64,000 bases of DNA, from assembly GCA_964451305.1 (NCBI GenBank), contig CAYVHV010000021.1, forward strand, positions 3,708-67,707, in the 5' to 3' direction. Of this stretch, positions 36,100-44,882 are shown in pieces; within the stretch, counting starts at the first letter, position 1; each line of letters opens with the position of its first letter. A program made the translations under genes and the position numbers. The stretch is from SHLQ01 sp964451305. GTDB lineage: Bacteria; Actinomycetota; Acidimicrobiia; Acidimicrobiales; SHLQ01. The notes beneath the pieces were generated by a model. It searched no databases. It saw only the letters and a program-made list of their open reading frames with translations, and had not been told where the DNA came from.

Positions 36100-37167
36100 T
36101 CACACGCCGGTTGTGAGAAGGTCCTCTAGCGCCGCGTAGGCGCCGATCAGTCTCGTTGCCTCGATGTGTTCGTTCTTGGTGTGGGCGAGGGTTGCCTCGC
36201 CCGGACCAAAGTTCACCGCTGGGATACCCATCTCGCTGAAGAACGCAACATCGGTCCAGCCGAGCTTCGCCCGCACGATCAGATTGTTACGACCAATAAG
36301 CGATGCCATGAGTGGATGGCGCAGGTCCGGCAGCGCTGCGGGTGATAGATCGACGATTTCGAAAGTGTCCTCGTCGTCCATGAACGGTTCGATCACCGAC
36401 CGCATATGTGCCTCGGCTTCTTCGCTGCTGCGGTCGGGAGCGAACCGATGGTTGATCGTGACCGTGGCACGGTCCGGAACGACGTTTCCCGCTACCCCAC
36501 CATCGACGAATACCGCCTGCATTGCCTCACGGTACGTGCAGCCGTCGATGACCGGCTCCCGGTGTTCGTATTCTTCGAGCGCGTTCAGCAGACCTCCGAG
36601 GCGGTGGATTGCGTTGCGTCCCATCCATGGGCGAGCCGTGTGTGCGCGTTTGCCCATGAGCGTGACCACGGCCCGCATCGTTCCTTGGCAGCCCGCTTCG
36701 ACGACCGCTCCGGTGGGTTCACCGAGAATCGCCACGTCAGCGCCGAGGTAGTCCGGGATTTCCTCGAACAGCTCGCGAAGCCCATTGTGCTCAAGCGCGA
36801 CCTCTTCCCTCGCGTAGAACACGTAGGTGACGTCGACCGCTGGTTCGGTAATGTTCCTCGCCAGTTCGATCATGATGGCCAAGCCGCCCTTCATATCCGA
36901 TGCGCCAAGGCCGTAGAGGGTGTCGCCTTCGAAGCGCGCGGTTGCATTTCCGTTTGCAGGCACGGTGTCGAGGTGCCCACCAAACGCTACGCGGTACGTT
37001 CGGTCGAGGTTGGTCCGGGCAACGATGTTGTCACCGATTCGGATGACTTCGAGCCCAGGGATGCCGGTAAGTTCACCGTGCAACCAGTGGGCGAGACCAG
37101 CTTCGTTGAAGCTCTCAGACGGAACATCGATCAAGTCGGCGGTCAACTGCATTAACGGATGAGTCAT
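36100..37167 (-). CDS. dapE: Succinyl-diaminopimelate desuccinylase
   Basis: Removes succinate from N-succinyl-LL-diaminopimelate in lysine and peptidoglycan precursor synthesis. The 355-residue M20 metallopeptidase has GGHLDTVPANGN (first zinc His and bridging Asp), LYGLGASDMKGGLA, and the catalytic Glu in YAREEVALEHNG. NVVPDRATVTINHRFAPD begins the dimerisation domain, and the C-terminal zinc His is near TKNEHIEATRL. It is the last gene of the miaB-to-dapE operon, 20 bases after dapC. Confidence 0.92.
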   Translation of the reverse strand: MTHPLMQLTADLIDVPSESFNEAGLAHWLHGELTGIPGLEVIRIGDNIVARTNLDRTYRVAFGGHLDTVPANGNATARFEGDTLYGLGASDMKGGLAIMIELARNITEPAVDVTYVFYAREEVALEHNGLRELFEEIPDYLGADVAILGEPTGAVVEAGCQGTMRAVVTLMGKRAHTARPWMGRNAIHRLGGLLNALEEYEHREPVIDGCTYREAMQAVFVDGGVAGNVVPDRATVTINHRFAPDRSSEEAEAHMRSVIEPFMDDEDTFEIVDLSPAALPDLRHPLMASLIGRNNLIVRAKLGWTDVAFFSEMGIPAVNFGPGEATLAHTKNEHIEATRLIGAYAALEDLLTTGV

Positions 37168-37187
37168 GGTGACAGCCTATAGCTGAG

Positions 37188-38288
37188 CTACCCAAGCCGA
37201 TTGCTGAGCTCGGCGATCGCTTCGTCCGACTGAACGACGGCGACTCGAACGAACTCGCTTCCATCTTCGCCGTAGAACTCACCGGGCGAAACGATGAGAC
37301 CGACATCGTTCGCGAGACGAGTCGCGAGGTTCCATGCCCCTTCGGGCGCCGGCGCCCACAAATAAAATCCACCGCCCGGCATTGGAGCGGTAACGCCCAC
37401 CTTGGCGAGGAACTCGATCATGGCCTGCAAGCGATGTTCATATACGGCTCGTTGTGCCACGACGTGCTCCTGGTCGCGCAGAGCCACCGTCGTCGCCCAT
37501 TGCGATGGGCCCGGCACGAGAAGACCGAGGTGCTTTCGAATCTCGCGGAACCAATGAACAAGCTCGGGGTCACCGGCGTAGAAACCAGAGCGAATGCCCG
37601 CGAAGTTTGAACGTTTCGAAAGGCTGTGAATCGCGACAACACCTTCGGTGCCGTGGTTGACGATGGTGTCCGCTGGCCCATCCCAGGTGAACTCGATGTA
37701 ACACTCATCGGAGATGACTGGAATGCCGTGGCTTCGGCCCCAGTCGGCAATCGCCGCGAGGTCCTGAATTGCGCCGGTCGGGTTGCCGGGACTGTTCACC
37801 CACAATAGGGACGCTCGTGCAATGTCGTCAGCGCTGACCGCGTCGAGGTCCATCTTCCATTCGGCATCGAGGGGCACGGGAACTGCGCGGCCGTGAGCGA
37901 GTTCCGCGCCCATTGCATAACTCGGGTAGCTGATCGACGGATAGAGGACGGTGTCTTTGTCGGGGTTGCGGTGTCGGAGCCAGTGCGGCGCTCCGACGAC
38001 GAACTCCTTTAGTCCGACAGTCGCACCGATCTGGTCCGCGCTGATATCGGCGCCGAACTGGGACGACATCCAATCACGAGCAGCTTCTCGAAAGTCGACG
38101 TTTCCAATCGCCGGCGGATACCCACGTTCAAGCCCGGAGTTCGCCAAGGCATCGACGGCCGCCGCGGGAGGCGCATCAAAGGGAGCGCCGATCGACATGT
38201 CGGTGGCCGCCCCAAACCGCTCGATTGCGGCTGCGCGAAGATCGTTCAACCGGTCATATGGATACGGGGGCAACCCAAATGGCTTCAT
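37188..38288 (-). CDS. dapC: Succinyldiaminopimelate transaminase
   Basis: A PLP-dependent class I aminotransferase of 366 residues that converts N-succinyl-2-amino-6-ketopimelate to N-succinyl-LL-diaminopimelate. VNSPGNPTGA, ISDECYIEF and the PLP lysine in SLSKRSNFAGIRSGF are the family sites. The actinobacterial DapC opening (LPPYPYDRL) is present. It lies between hflX and dapE in the same operon. With dapF and dapE, three of the enzymes of the succinylase branch to meso-DAP are grouped here. Confidence 0.9.
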   Translation of the reverse strand: MKPFGLPPYPYDRLNDLRAAAIERFGAATDMSIGAPFDAPPAAAVDALANSGLERGYPPAIGNVDFREAARDWMSSQFGADISADQIGATVGLKEFVVGAPHWLRHRNPDKDTVLYPSISYPSYAMGAELAHGRAVPVPLDAEWKMDLDAVSADDIARASLLWVNSPGNPTGAIQDLAAIADWGRSHGIPVISDECYIEFTWDGPADTIVNHGTEGVVAIHSLSKRSNFAGIRSGFYAGDPELVHWFREIRKHLGLLVPGPSQWATTVALRDQEHVVAQRAVYEHRLQAMIEFLAKVGVTAPMPGGGFYLWAPAPEGAWNLATRLANDVGLIVSPGEFYGEDGSEFVRVAVVQSDEAIAELSNRLG

Positions 38289-38345
38289 ATCCTCAGCATA
38301 TTGCTCGCACTCGTGCAGCGTTCACTAACGCCGCACCAACAGGAC

Positions 38346-39725
38346 CTACTCCCAGGGTTCGGGGACCGCCTCGGGGACCGCGTCTTTCCCCGACAACCAT
38401 TCGGCCAGGCGACCCTTTGAGTCGGGATCCAGGCGTGCCCGAATGATCATGCCCGCTTCATCAGCGGTTTCGCTCAAGACCTGACCTTCGCGGTGGATCT
38501 TCGCGAGGACATCGCCGCGATCGTACGGAACGGTGAGCTCGACAAGCTCGGTCATTGCGCGCAGGCGATCGCTCAGGACCTCCAACACGCCGTCGATGCC
38601 AGTCCCCTCCTTCGCCGACACAGCAACAGCGCCCGGATAACGACCCAACAGCCCACTCACATCGGGGTTGAGGTCGATCTTGTTGAATACCATGACCTCG
38701 GGAACGTCCTGGGCTCCAATCGCGTGAAGTGTGCGGCGCACCGCATCGATATTGCCCTGGACATCGGGGGCAGACGCGTCGACGACGTGCAACAGGAGGT
38801 CGGCATCGATCACGACATCGAGCGTGCTCTTGAACGCCTCGACCAACTGTGTTGGGAGCTTGCGAACAAACCCGACCGTGTCGGTCAGAAAGAGCATCTC
38901 GCCGCCGGGGAGCGACAGCTTTCGAGTCGTGGCGTCCAACGTTGCGAACAGGCGGTCTTCGGCGAGCACTCCAGCATCGGTGAGCCGGTTCAACACGCTC
39001 GACTTGCCCGCGTTCGTGTAGCCGACGAGGGCCACCCGACGGTTCGAGGTGCGTTTGCGAGCCTTTGACTGAACCTCGCGGTTCTTTGCGAGTTTGCGCA
39101 ACTCCTCTTCGAGTTTGTGAACTCGTCGAACAAGCCGGCGACGATCGACCTCGAGCTGGGTTTCACCGGGTCCTCTCGTACCGATGCCGCCACCTTGCTG
39201 AGAAAAGGTCCTCGCCGAGCTTCGAAGGCGCGGCAAGCGGTATTTCAACTGCGCCAACTCCACCTGGGCTTTGCCCTCAGTGCTCGACGCATTCTGCGCG
39301 AAGATGTCGAGGATGACCGCGGTCCGGTCGAGCGCCGAACGGCCGAGGATCTTCTCCAGGTTTCCCTGTTGCGCAGGAGAGAGCTCGTCATCGAACACGA
39401 CGGTGTCGCTATCGACAGCGAGCGACATGTCTTTGATCTCTTGTGCCTTGCCCTTGCCGACAAAGGTGGCCGGGTCCGGCGCATTTCGGCGCTGATGTAC
39501 TCGACCAACCTCATCGGCCCCAGCGGTGTCGACAAGTAACGCGAGCTCGTCGAGGGACGCGTCGGTCTCGTCCGCGCTTCCGTCGGGCATGGTGACGCCC
39601 ACGAGCACGATGCGCTCGCGGAACGTGCGATCGATCAGTCCTGAGGATTCGCCGCCATAGTCACCAAACGCGCCACGGTGATCTGACCGAAACTCGCCCG
39701 TTGGGCGATCGGCATCGTCACCCAC
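38346..39725 (-). CDS. hflX: Ribosome-associated GTPase HflX
   Basis: A GTPase that binds and splits stalled or inactive 70S ribosomes. It is 459 residues from GTG 39725, which overlaps the dapF stop by 8 bases. The N-terminal HflX domain has NAPDPATFVGKGKAQE and VFDDELSPAQQGNLEKILG, with the GGGIGTRGPGETQLE linker. The G domain has GYTNAGKSS (G1), DATTRKL (G2), TDTVGFV (G3), FNKIDL (G4) and SAKEG (G5). It is part of the minus-strand operon between dapF and dapC. Confidence 0.95.
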   Translation of the reverse strand: MGDDADRPTGEFRSDHRGAFGDYGGESSGLIDRTFRERIVLVGVTMPDGSADETDASLDELALLVDTAGADEVGRVHQRRNAPDPATFVGKGKAQEIKDMSLAVDSDTVVFDDELSPAQQGNLEKILGRSALDRTAVILDIFAQNASSTEGKAQVELAQLKYRLPRLRSSARTFSQQGGGIGTRGPGETQLEVDRRRLVRRVHKLEEELRKLAKNREVQSKARKRTSNRRVALVGYTNAGKSSVLNRLTDAGVLAEDRLFATLDATTRKLSLPGGEMLFLTDTVGFVRKLPTQLVEAFKSTLDVVIDADLLLHVVDASAPDVQGNIDAVRRTLHAIGAQDVPEVMVFNKIDLNPDVSGLLGRYPGAVAVSAKEGTGIDGVLEVLSDRLRAMTELVELTVPYDRGDVLAKIHREGQVLSETADEAGMIIRARLDPDSKGRLAEWLSGKDAVPEAVPEPWE

Positions 39726-40551
39726 GTGGGACCTCCACCGAGCCAACGAAGGTGGTCGGGCCACTCAGCACGGCGGTTTGACGCTCTGCGGTCATAACAT
39801 CGACCAGCGCTGCACCACCGGGCATATGGACGGTGACTGGAGAGCCGACGAGGCCCCAATCATGAAATCGTTGGGCGGCCACCGTCGCGCCTGAGCCACA
39901 GGCTTGGGTGATCCCAGCGCCGCGTTCCCATACGAAAAGGTCGAGCTGGTCTTTACCAGCGAGATCGACCATGTGGGCGTTTACCCCGTTCGGAAAATGC
40001 TGTTCGATCTGGGGCCCGACATGTGCGAGGTCGATCGACTCGGGCGCAGAGGTATGAAGAACCACATGTGGGTTTCCAACCGCGCCGATCGCCCATTTCT
40101 CAACGTCTTCGAGCCCATCGATTTCGCGGAGAAAGTCCTCACCATCGGGGGCATCCCCCGCGCTGACGGAACCCATGTCGACCGACGCCTGCGATACGAG
40201 CGGGTCGCTCGTGGGTACGAGGGTGCACTGGCGGATCCCAGCGGGCGTATCGAGGTCGACTTCGAGCTCTTGCACACCTCGTCGCATTGCGATCGCTTGC
40301 ACAAAGCACCGCGCTCCGTTGCCGGAGATCTCAGCTGTGGAACCGTCGCTGTTGAACAATGCCATGGTCACCGTCGAACCACGGTCTATGCCAAAGATCA
40401 GGCCATCTGCACCGAGTCCCGTCGAACGGTCGCATAGCGAGATAGCGATGTTTGCTGCGTCCTCTGGAACGTCATCGACAAAGGTGACGAGGAAGTCGTT
40501 TCCGAGGCCGTGATGTTTGGTTAAATGCACGCTGTCAGTATGGCCGTTCAT
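39718..40551 (-). CDS. dapF: Diaminopimelate epimerase
   Basis: Converts LL-diaminopimelate to meso-diaminopimelate for lysine and for peptidoglycan cross-links. The 277-residue protein has the two catalytic cysteines C82 (SGNGARCF) and C218 (TQACGSGA), together with KHHGLGNDF at the N-terminus. It lies between miaA and hflX, the same order as in mycobacteria (miaA-dapF-hflX). Confidence 0.95.
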   Translation of the reverse strand: MNGHTDSVHLTKHHGLGNDFLVTFVDDVPEDAANIAISLCDRSTGLGADGLIFGIDRGSTVTMALFNSDGSTAEISGNGARCFVQAIAMRRGVQELEVDLDTPAGIRQCTLVPTSDPLVSQASVDMGSVSAGDAPDGEDFLREIDGLEDVEKWAIGAVGNPHVVLHTSAPESIDLAHVGPQIEQHFPNGVNAHMVDLAGKDQLDLFVWERGAGITQACGSGATVAAQRFHDWGLVGSPVTVHMPGGAALVDVMTAERQTAVLSGPTTFVGSVEVPRG

Positions 40552-40598
40552 CGCATACTTTTATCGCTCGCGGTACGAAACTCGGTGTTCCACCGGGT

Positions 40599-41525
40599 CT
40601 AGGCGAGTCCCATCCATTCGATCGCTCTCGGCAGGTAGAAACTCGAGATCTGGTCATCGTCGAGGTCGATCCAATCAATTCGAGGGTCCCGTTCGAACCA
40701 CTTCATCTGGCGCCTCGCAAAGCGCCGAGTCCGAACCTTGGCCGTCTCCAACGCGTCGCTGAGAGGGACGCCTTGTTCGATATGGGTGAGTAGCTCCCGG
40801 TAGCCGAGCGCTTGACGCGCGGTGCGACCGATTGGGCGTTGACGATCGGCCAGCGCCTGGACTTCTTCGAGAAACCCGTCGGTCATCTGCCTGTCATAGC
40901 GGGCGTTGATCCGTTCGATGACCCGCGCTTTGTCCATGCGCAATCCGAGCAGACGGAATGTGGTCTCGGGGTAATCGGTCATACCCGGACCGAACGATGA
41001 GAACGGTTCGCCTGATCCAATCGTCACCTCGAGCGCCCGCAGCAACCGGCGTTCGTTGTTCGAATCGATGCGAGATGCCGCCAGTGGATCGAGCTGACGA
41101 AGCCGCTCGAACAACTCGGCGTTGGAGAGATTGCTCGCGACCAGTTCCGCTGCGGTCTCTGGGTACTGCCCCGGGAACGACAGGTCATCGATTACCGATC
41201 GCAGGTACAGCCCGGTGCCGCCGACGAGCACAGGAATTGCGCCGCGTGAAGCAATGTCGTCTGCAACCTCATGCCATTTTGCTTGGAAGGTCGACACGGC
41301 AAAGTCGTCGGCCGGGTCAGCAATGTCGATGAGGTGATGGCGCACCTCCGCCTGCTCGTGCACGGTCGGTTTCGCTGTGCCGATATCCATTCCTCGATAC
41401 ACCTGCATCGAGTCGATCGAGACCAACTCGACACCGTCCACCTGTCGCGCGATCGCCATCGCGAGGCTGGACTTACCCGATGCTGTCGGTCCAAGAATGC
41501 AGAGCGGCGGAGTGTCCCAGGTCAT
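40599..41525 (-). CDS. miaA: tRNA dimethylallyltransferase
   Basis: Adds a dimethylallyl group to A37 of tRNAs that read UNN codons; MiaB, encoded upstream, then methylthiolates the product. It is 308 residues from ATG 41525. The P-loop is GPTASGKSSLA, followed by VSIDSMQVYRGMDIGTAKP, and the tRNA-binding RTARQALGYREL is present. The start overlaps the stop of the kinase-like gene (ATGA at 41522-41525), so translation is coupled. Confidence 0.95.
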   Translation of the reverse strand: MTWDTPPLCILGPTASGKSSLAMAIARQVDGVELVSIDSMQVYRGMDIGTAKPTVHEQAEVRHHLIDIADPADDFAVSTFQAKWHEVADDIASRGAIPVLVGGTGLYLRSVIDDLSFPGQYPETAAELVASNLSNAELFERLRQLDPLAASRIDSNNERRLLRALEVTIGSGEPFSSFGPGMTDYPETTFRLLGLRMDKARVIERINARYDRQMTDGFLEEVQALADRQRPIGRTARQALGYRELLTHIEQGVPLSDALETAKVRTRRFARRQMKWFERDPRIDWIDLDDDQISSFYLPRAIEWMGLA

Positions 41526-42046
41526 CGGAACGCTGCGACGAGCCCGAACCAATCGAGGGTCGGTCCGTGCGGAAGCTGCCCACCGCCTTCGAGGTATCCC
41601 TCGAGAAACGTTGCAGCGACCTCACCAGTGAACTCTTCGCTGATCGAACGAATGACGATAGCGAGGTCTCGTTCGGCCGGATCGAGCCCTTCAGTACCAG
41701 CTGGATCGAACTCGACGACCGAGTCGGTAAGCACCGCAGCGCTAACGATCGGAGCACCATGGGTTGGGACCACCGGCCGATCCACCGGCGGGTTGGAGAG
41801 CGTGTCGCGCAGGATCGACACCCGCACCCGCTCAAACGGCGCTGGAGGAACGTCGTTCGGGCCGTAACTCGTAAGCGCCTCCAAGGCCGCTCTGGCCTCT
41901 GCCTCGGTACGGCCCGTTAGATCCGCTGGCGGCGGAGAGCTATGCAGCACGCCGAGCGCCACGCCCATGGCGTGTGCAACAGGGAGTGGATTTTGCGCGA
42001 ACTGGCTCTCGTTCGCACGTCCGTTGAGGAGCACGTCGCCTCTCAC
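41522..42046 (-). CDS. Truncated aminoglycoside-phosphotransferase-like protein, probably catalytically dead
   Basis: A 174-residue protein starting at GTG 42046. Residues about 95-160 fit the APH C-lobe: THGAPIVSAAVL at the catalytic loop, VEFDPAG at the metal-binding DFG-like site and DPAERDLAIV. In active kinases the loop reads HGDxxxxN; here the catalytic Asp is Ala and the Asn is also replaced. The N-lobe that binds ATP is missing, because the gene begins near the LGxLH segment. It is co-translated with miaA and follows miaB by 22 bases. It may be a remnant or a pseudokinase with a binding role. Confidence 0.6.
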   Translation of the reverse strand: MRGDVLLNGRANESQFAQNPLPVAHAMGVALGVLHSSPPPADLTGRTEAEARAALEALTSYGPNDVPPAPFERVRVSILRDTLSNPPVDRPVVPTHGAPIVSAAVLTDSVVEFDPAGTEGLDPAERDLAIVIRSISEEFTGEVAATFLEGYLEGGGQLPHGPTLDWFGLVAAFR

Positions 42047-42068
42047 CGGTGCGACCAGTCACGAGTGC

Positions 42069-43526
42069 TCATCCGGCGCTCACCGGGATCTTGGTTCGTG
42101 TCTTTGGCCCTCGCAGAACCTCACGCAATTCACCGATGAGATAGTGGCTCCGAGCTTCGGTGATTTCGACACTGGCCAATGAACCAGGGCGAAGTTCTCC
42201 GTCGAAATGCACGATCTTGTTCTGCCTCGTGCGGCCGGACACCACACCGGGGTTCTTGCGCGATGGTCCTTCGATCAGGACTTCCTCAACGACACCAACA
42301 CGTTCGTTGTTCTTACGCGCCGACGACCGTTGAATGACTGCTCGCAGACGTTCCATCCGCACCTTTGTGATGTCCTTTGAGATGAACTCATCGACGAACT
42401 CGGCCGCTTCGGTACCTTCTCGAGGAGAGAACACGAACGTATAGGCCATGTCGTACTCGGCAGCAGCAGCGACTTCGAGTGTTGCCTCAAAGTCCGCTTC
42501 GGTCTCGCCGGGGAACCCGACGATGATGTCGGTGCTGATCGCGAGGTCCGGGATTGCCGCACGGGCGTCGCGAATGCGTTCCAGATACCGGTCGGCGGTG
42601 TACCCCCGGTGCATCTTTCTGAGAATCTCGTCGCTGCCTGCCTGAAGCGGAAAGTGAAGGTGATTGCACACCGCATCGACTTCGGCCATTGCTTGAATCG
42701 CATCGGCTCGCATGTCTTTGGGGTGTGGGCTGGTGAACCGCACGCGTTCGATTCCAGGGATTGCGCCGACGCTACGAAGCAAGTCGGCAAACAGTGGCCG
42801 ACCGCGGCGACGCTCGCCATTCGCCCACGATGGTCCTGCTCTGTGAACATCTGAGTCGAGCGCGTCTTGACCACCGAGTTTTAGGGTGATGTCGCGGCCA
42901 TAGCTGTTGACGTTTTGGCCAAGAAGCGTCACTTCGCTCACACCATCTTTGGCAAGAGCTTCCACTTCGGCCACAAGGTCACCGAATCGGCGAGATATTT
43001 CGGGGCCTCGAACCGAAGGGACGATACAGAACGCGCAGTTGTTGTCGCAGCCGATCTGGATAGAGACCCAAGCAGCGTGATCAACCTCGCGCTTTTCGGG
43101 GAGCGCCGAGGGGAACGCAGCGTGCTCAGCATCGACGGCGGCCTCAAGGATTTCGACCACCTGTCCGTGTTCACGACTCTCCACCAATAGCTCCGCTGCA
43201 CGGTGGACGTTGTGGGTGCCGAACACGACATCGACGTGTTTGGCCTTCTGCCCAACGAGGTCCTTGTCCTTTTGGGCCAGGCATCCGCCGACGGCGATCT
43301 GCATGTCCGGGCGTTTCGTCTTCTCGACCTTGAGGTCGCCGAGCACCGCGTAGAGCTTGTTGTCGGCGTTCTCTCGGATGCAGCACGTATTGAGCATGAC
43401 CACGTCGGCTTCGGACACCTCCGACGTTGCCTCGTAGCCTTCGGCCTCCAGCAGCCCCGCGATTCGTTCGGAATCGTGTTCATTCATCTGACACCCGTAG
43501 GTCTGCAGCAGATACTTCCCGGTCAC
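42069..43526 (-). CDS. miaB: tRNA-2-methylthio-N6-dimethylallyladenosine synthase
   Basis: A radical SAM methylthiotransferase acting on i6A37, the product of MiaA. It is 485 residues. The N-terminal UPF0004 domain carries cluster cysteines C12 (TYGCQMN), C48 or C49 (NTCCIREN) and C82 (GGCLAQ). The radical SAM CxxxCxxC is C160, C164 and C167 (GCDNNCAFC). A TRAM domain closes the protein. The insertion DSDVHRAGPSWANGERRRGR within the radical SAM domain resembles actinobacterial MiaB. The start is GTG 43526. It is the first gene of the seven-gene operon. Confidence 0.95.
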   Translation of the reverse strand: MTGKYLLQTYGCQMNEHDSERIAGLLEAEGYEATSEVSEADVVMLNTCCIRENADNKLYAVLGDLKVEKTKRPDMQIAVGGCLAQKDKDLVGQKAKHVDVVFGTHNVHRAAELLVESREHGQVVEILEAAVDAEHAAFPSALPEKREVDHAAWVSIQIGCDNNCAFCIVPSVRGPEISRRFGDLVAEVEALAKDGVSEVTLLGQNVNSYGRDITLKLGGQDALDSDVHRAGPSWANGERRRGRPLFADLLRSVGAIPGIERVRFTSPHPKDMRADAIQAMAEVDAVCNHLHFPLQAGSDEILRKMHRGYTADRYLERIRDARAAIPDLAISTDIIVGFPGETEADFEATLEVAAAAEYDMAYTFVFSPREGTEAAEFVDEFISKDITKVRMERLRAVIQRSSARKNNERVGVVEEVLIEGPSRKNPGVVSGRTRQNKIVHFDGELRPGSLASVEITEARSHYLIGELREVLRGPKTRTKIPVSAG

Positions 43527-43606
43527 GACGAGGAGTCTACGCCGACCAACATCTGGCGCAAGCGCCGCGGGTGGGCGAGGCTCGTGAATACCGAGCTGAT
43601 AGTGCC

Positions 43607-43648
43607 AAAAAGATATCTGGCGCCCGCATTGCTGCGAGCGCCAGATAT
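43607..43648 (-). terminator. Strong intrinsic terminator of the PH-domain gene
   Basis: On the minus strand an 11-bp perfect stem, ATATCTGGCGC / GCGCCAGATAT (43648-43638 and 43623-43613), is followed by C and a run of five T. It ends transcription from the bPH2 gene before the miaB operon. Confidence 0.8.
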
Positions 43649-43663
43649 TTGGAGGGGAATTCT

Positions 43664-43676
43664 GGCGCTCAGCGCC
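43664..43676. repeat. Second GGCGC hairpin next to the terminator
   Basis: GGCGC-TCA-GCGCC just after the bPH2 stop codon. It shares the CTGGCGC motif with both arms of the adjacent terminator, so three copies of this motif lie within 65 bases. Confidence 0.5.
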
Positions 43677-43689
43677 GTTAGTTACTGTT

Positions 43690-44436
43690 CTATCGGTTGG
43701 AGTCCACGTCTATGTAGCTTTTGGTTGTAATCTTTGACGGTTTTGTCGCTAGACGCACCGCAAGACGGTGAAAGCTGCTCGGTTCGACCAAAAAACGAAT
43801 ATTCGCGAGCGCTTGCTTCTCGCCTGCCGATTCGATCCGCAGCTCGCCATAACCAAACGTCTCCCCCAACGCGGTGTGCGACAGAACGAGGTCGGTCACG
43901 CGAGTCACGGGCATCGACGCAACCCGAAGGCCAAAGAACCCTGTCGCTTCGATAATCCGGCGGTTTGTGAGGTAGCGAACTTCGTAGCTGTACCAACGCA
44001 GTGTCTTGAATCCGAGCCGTGCGAGGAACAACAGCCCGACTCCGGGGACGAGCACGAGCGGGTCGATCTGGCTTGTGATGAGTACATACCCAACGGTTAA
44101 CGCCGCAGCTATCGCACCAAAGCCCCATTCGCGAGCTCGGATCCAACGGACGACGACCAACAACGACAAGACGAACAGCAAAACACTGAGGCTGAGCCCT
44201 TCATAGGTTGGCTGCGCCAAGATCGTCACGACGACCACAAGAACAGCGAAGGTCTCGATCGTGGGCTCGGCCAGACTCATCACGTGTTTGGGAGCTCGGT
44301 AGTACACGACTTCGTCCGCTACGAGTACGTCATGGTCTTTCGGCGGAGCAAAGAGCAGCCTGACCTGATCGAGCGGCCCACGTTTGTGCGCGACCCAACC
44401 AGCCGCAGGCGCTCGTCCCTGAACGGGAGCACTCAC
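43690..44436 (-). CDS. Bacterial PH-domain (bPH2/DUF304-like) membrane protein
   Basis: A 248-residue protein with four hydrophobic helices in two pairs (about 58-95 and 105-140). A bPH2-type domain follows, with YLTNRRIIEATGFFGLRVASMPVTRVTDL, the usual pattern of an N-terminal beta-strand turn after membrane helices. The N-terminal 50 residues are cytoplasmic-looking. Function in these families is mostly unknown; stress or envelope roles have been suggested. The start overlaps the stop of the small gene at 44433 (ATGA), so the two are coupled. Confidence 0.75.
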   Translation of the reverse strand: MSAPVQGRAPAAGWVAHKRGPLDQVRLLFAPPKDHDVLVADEVVYYRAPKHVMSLAEPTIETFAVLVVVVTILAQPTYEGLSLSVLLFVLSLLVVVRWIRAREWGFGAIAAALTVGYVLITSQIDPLVLVPGVGLLFLARLGFKTLRWYSYEVRYLTNRRIIEATGFFGLRVASMPVTRVTDLVLSHTALGETFGYGELRIESAGEKQALANIRFLVEPSSFHRLAVRLATKPSKITTKSYIDVDSNR

Positions 44437-44630
44437 AGTCCGACGACTGCCAGCGCCTGAGTAATGGTGCCGTCTCCGGCAAGGCCGCGAAGAAACTCGA
44501 GCACAGCGCCGACGACGCCGCCGACAATGCCGAGAAACTCGTTACCGCGATTACCGGTTTCGGTGGCATTGAGCGAGATCAAATACAGCACGAAGAGACC
44601 GAGCAACGGATATCCGTATCGTTTGGTCAT
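44433..44630 (-). CDS. Small membrane protein upstream of the bPH2 gene
   Basis: A 65-residue protein: basic start (MTKRYGYP), one hydrophobic helix (LLGLFVLYLISL), a polar loop (NATETGNRGNE) and a second Gly/Val-rich helix (FLGIVGGVVGAVLEFL). It is translationally coupled to the PH-domain gene, which supports it as a real gene despite its size. No family recognised. Confidence 0.6.
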   Translation of the reverse strand: MTKRYGYPLLGLFVLYLISLNATETGNRGNEFLGIVGGVVGAVLEFLRGLAGDGTITQALAVVGL

Positions 44631-44838
44631 GATGGGGTCCTCCAGGGGTCACAAAGAGCCGCCCAGGGTCGCCGAAGCGAACTGGTCTCCACCTGCCGTG
44701 ATCTAAACTACCACTACTGATTCGCGCGAATGGTGCATTTGCGCACACTCTCCGTGTTACATGCATGTAATTTGCCGAGGCAGCGCCGGCACCGGACGAC
44801 CTCGCCGGCCGCGAACACTCCCCCAAAAAGTGCAACGA

Positions 44839-44866
44839 CCCGGCCCCAACCAACGGTGGGACCGGG
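44839..44866 (-). terminator. Probable recA terminator
   Basis: On the minus strand CCCGG.CCC pairs with GGG.CCGGG across about a 9-base loop, 17 bases after the recA stop, and CACTTTTTGG follows a few bases later. The rest of the 252 bases between recA and the small membrane gene shows no gene. Confidence 0.6.
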
Positions 44867-44882
44867 CACTGCGATTAGTACA

